The position numbers and the translations under genes were made by a program. Positions 61,698 through 64,000 of a stretch of DNA of 64,000 nt are shown here, piece after piece. The stretch spans positions 2,407,421-2,471,420 of the forward strand of contig NZ_CP111043.1 in NCBI RefSeq assembly GCF_026250525.1, read 5' to 3'. Position 1 is the first letter of the stretch, and every line of letters starts with the position of its first letter. A model generated the notes under the pieces. The model worked only from the letters and a program-made list of their open reading frames with translations. It had not been told where the DNA came from and ran no database searches. The DNA comes from Chondrinema litorale. Its GTDB lineage: Bacteria > Bacteroidota > Bacteroidia > Cytophagales > Flammeovirgaceae.

Positions 61698-64000
61698 CTA
61701 TTTTGATGTTAAATCTTTAAAGTCTTTATCCAGATCAAAAGTGTTATTCACCTTCTCTGCGACAATATCTTCTGATACCGTGAAAATTTCTGTAAGCTTA
61801 ATATCTAGTGAAGAAGCTCCGATTTTAACCGTATAGCTACCATCTTCGGCAATCCAAGCACTTTTCTCATCAATAAATGATGCTAAATCTTTTGATGTTA
61901 AAGTGAAAGTGAGTGTTTGGGATTCGCCAGCTTCTAAAGTTTTGGTTTTGGCAAATGCTTTTAATTCAGATTCTGGTTTATCTACTAATTTAGCTGGGGC
62001 AGATAAATACAATTGTACGATTTCTTTTCCGGCAGTTTTACCTGTGTTGGTAACCTTTACACTTACTTCTACTTGCTTATCAACATTTGAAGTATTTACT
62101 TTTAAATCAGCATATTCGAAAGTGGTGTAAGAGCTACCATAGCCAAATTCGTATGATGGTTTTACATCGAATGTGTTAAAATATCTGTAACCCACATAAA
62201 TGCCTTCTTTGTAGTAAACTTCTTCTGGGTTGCTAATTGGAGTGCCCAACCAGTTTGTTGCTGATGGATGGTGGTTGTAATCTACTGGGAAAGTCATGGT
62301 TAATTTACCAGAAGGGTTTGCTGTACCAGAAAATACATCTGCTACAGAATTACCACCTTCTTGTCCGGGTTGCCAAGCAAGCAATATGGCATCAACTTTA
62401 TCTTTCCAACTGGCAGTTTCAATTACACCACCAATGTTCAATATTACAATTACCTTTTTGTTTTCAGCATGGAAAGCTTTAGAAACCTGATTGATTAATG
62501 TGATTTCGTCTTGGGCTAAATAAAAATCTTCGTTGATGTGTCGGTCTTCATTCTCGCCAGAATTTCTCCCGATTGTAATAACTGCTACTTCAGATGCTTT
62601 AGCTTTTTTAGCAATCAAGTCATTATCAAGAGCCATTTCTTTAAGTCGTTGTGGAACCGCCAGTAAGCCACCATTTTCTTCACGTCTTTTCATCTCTTTG
62701 GCAACTTCTGCTTTTACAAAAGGAACATAGGCTTTTTCCAGTTCTTGATCAATCTTATAACCAGCATTGTTTAAACCTTCGATCAGTGAAACGGTGTAAG
62801 CCTCGTTTACATCACCACTACCAGTACCACCAGCAATAAAGTTGTAAGAAGTAATTCCAAAAACTGCAATTGGAGTTGATTTTTCGGTATAAGGTAAAAT
62901 GTTAGATTCATTTTTTAGCAATACCATTCCTTCTGTTGCAGATTGGCGAGTAATTTCAGCATGTGCTTTTAAGTCTGGTTTGTTGGTAAACTTTACCTTG
63001 TTATAAGTAGGTGATTTTAATACAATTTCCAGAATCTTCTTCACGCTGGTATTTACCGCTTCTTCAGAGATTTTTCCTGCTTTCATGGCTGCAATCAGCT
63101 TTTCTCGCTGAATGTCCATACCAGGCATCAGCAAATCGTTACCTGCTTCAATCTGTGCTACTACATCGCTACAATCTTTCATAATACTCTGGAAGCCTGG
63201 ATAACCGCCAAACCAGTCTGTCATTACAAAGCCTTCGTAACCCCATTCGTCTCTCAATACAGTAGTTAAAAGATCTTTGTTTGATGATGCATAAGTGCCA
63301 TTAATTTTATTATAAGCAGACATCACCGTCCAAGGCTTAGATTTTTTAATGGCTATTTCGAAACCTCTTAAATACAATTCTCTCATGGCACGCTCACTCA
63401 CGTGCTCGTTAATGGTAAGTCTGTTTGTTTCCTGATTGTTAGCTGCAAAGTGCTTAATAGAAGTTCCCACACCATTAGACTGAATACCATTGATGTAGGC
63501 CGCCGCGATTTCTCCGGCAACTAATGGATCTTCTGAATAATATTCGAAGTTTCTTCCATTAAGCGGGTTTCTATGGATGTTTAGAGCAGGAGCAAGAAGT
63601 ATATCAACACCATATTCTTTTACTTCTTCACCCATGGCTTTCCCCACTTGTTCTATCAATTCTGTATTCCAAGTAGAAGCAAGCGCAGTTCCTACGGGAA
63701 AAGCGGTTGCATAGTAAGTATTCTCATCGTTATTACGCTTAGGTTGAATACGCAACCCTGCTGGTCCATCTGCTACTACAATTTCAGGAATTCCCAATCG
63801 CTCAATACCATTTACACCACCAGCAGCACCCAATACTCTTACATCTGGTTCGCCTTCTAAAGGTACTAAGCCAGCATAACCGGGCATACCCGGACCGATT
63901 AAAATACTGACTTTTTCCTCTATCGTCATAGCTTCAATAACTTTCTCTATTGGAGCTTTGCCAAACTTGGGAGCTTTTTGTGCGAAAGAACCTTGCATAG
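61698..64000 (-). CDS. GH3-family beta-glucosidase-like enzyme, 5' end outside window
   Basis: At least 767 codons, cut by the window edge: the first visible residues (MQGSFAQKAP) look like the end of a signal peptide, so only about 10-20 residues are missing. GH3 landmarks in order: VADGPAGLRIQ, NIHRNPLNGRNFEYYSEDP, SIKHFAANNQE, the nucleophile Asp261 (counting from the visible Met) in GFVMTDWFGG, the second alpha/beta domain (VAVITIGRNSGENEDRH) and a C-terminal fibronectin-III-like domain (EVSVKVTNTGKTAGKEIVQL). It would release glucose or xylose from short beta-linked sugars in the periplasm. Confidence 0.93.
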   Translation of the reverse strand, partial: MQGSFAQKAPKFGKAPIEKVIEAMTIEEKVSILIGPGMPGYAGLVPLEGEPDVRVLGAAGGVNGIERLGIPEIVVADGPAGLRIQPKRNNDENTYYATAFPVGTALASTWNTELIEQVGKAMGEEVKEYGVDILLAPALNIHRNPLNGRNFEYYSEDPLVAGEIAAAYINGIQSNGVGTSIKHFAANNQETNRLTINEHVSERAMRELYLRGFEIAIKKSKPWTVMSAYNKINGTYASSNKDLLTTVLRDEWGYEGFVMTDWFGGYPGFQSIMKDCSDVVAQIEAGNDLLMPGMDIQREKLIAAMKAGKISEEAVNTSVKKILEIVLKSPTYNKVKFTNKPDLKAHAEITRQSATEGMVLLKNESNILPYTEKSTPIAVFGITSYNFIAGGTGSGDVNEAYTVSLIEGLNNAGYKIDQELEKAYVPFVKAEVAKEMKRREENGGLLAVPQRLKEMALDNDLIAKKAKASEVAVITIGRNSGENEDRHINEDFYLAQDEITLINQVSKAFHAENKKVIVILNIGGVIETASWKDKVDAILLAWQPGQEGGNSVADVFSGTANPSGKLTMTFPVDYNHHPSATNWLGTPISNPEEVYYKEGIYVGYRYFNTFDVKPSYEFGYGSSYTTFEYADLKVNTSNVDKQVEVSVKVTNTGKTAGKEIVQLYLSAPAKLVDKPESELKAFAKTKTLEAGESQTLTFTLTSKDLASFIDEKSAWIAEDGSYTVKIGASSLDIKLTEIFTVSEDIVAEKVNNTFDLDKDFKDLTSK

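Overview
The window reads as chromosomal DNA of an AT-rich member of the Bacteroidota, most likely a marine-type Cytophagales bacterium. The support is a SusC/SusD pair with an ECF sigma factor and a FecR anti-sigma factor, a TlpA thioredoxin with a DUF4369-like front half, many short lipoprotein signals ending in a cysteine, almost no Shine-Dalgarno sequences, promoter elements of the TAnnTTTG type, and several families found mainly in this phylum. No rRNA, CRISPR array, phage module or recognisable insertion sequence is present.

Layout. 1-1.6 kb: the end of an alpha-E protein translationally coupled to a transglutaminase. 2.4-11.8 kb: a polysaccharide utilisation locus (sigma factor, FecR, STN-type SusC, SusD, GH92 glycosidase), closed by a strong terminator. 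11.9-16.6 kb: a 2OG-Fe(II) oxygenase, an esterase, an intergenic repeat and an exported amidohydrolase. 16.8-31 kb: small hypothetical genes, two AraC regulators, a stand-alone GyrI-like protein, an S9 peptidase, a Crp-like regulator, GNAT and flavodoxin-fold enzymes, and a minus-strand trio (DUF4291, methyltransferase-like, membrane-anchored protein). 31-38 kb: macro domain, hydrolase, GNAT, membrane proteins, SMI1/KNR4 and DUF4132 proteins. 38.6-46.2 kb: an oxidative-stress region with an exported catalase and an exported ankyrin protein, an RtcB-family ligase, and an AhpC-thioredoxin-small protein operon divergent from OxyR. 46-53.5 kb: one-directional small or unclassified genes, including TIMP-like, metallophosphoesterase and papain-like proteins. 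53.5-64 kb: an atypical tRNA, a zinc-finger SDR with an altered active site, an MlrC-like lipoprotein, a frameshifted barrel gene, a cytochrome c/PQQ-type dehydrogenase, a TlpA thioredoxin, a GH43 enzyme and a GH3 enzyme cut by the window edge.

How the parts work together. SusC binds glycan at the outer membrane and signals through its STN domain to FecR, which would release the sigma factor to transcribe the locus. SusD and GH92 then capture and cut a mannose-containing glycan. OxyR, through a site between oxyR and ahpC that matches three of four quarter-sites of its classical motif, would control peroxide defence. Catalase and its ankyrin partner lie about 4 kb away.

Most distinctive points: a Gln in place of the catalytic acid Glu in the GH92 enzyme (a change linked elsewhere to mannosyl-phosphate cleavage), the OxyR site, a tRNA-like gene with a glycine GCC anticodon but non-glycine acceptor features, an SDR lacking the catalytic Tyr, a sigma factor without a conventional start codon, and a split outer-membrane protein gene. 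No wholly new multi-gene system could be established from sequence alone. Coordinates, motifs and starts were read by eye; family names come from recognition, not from database searches.
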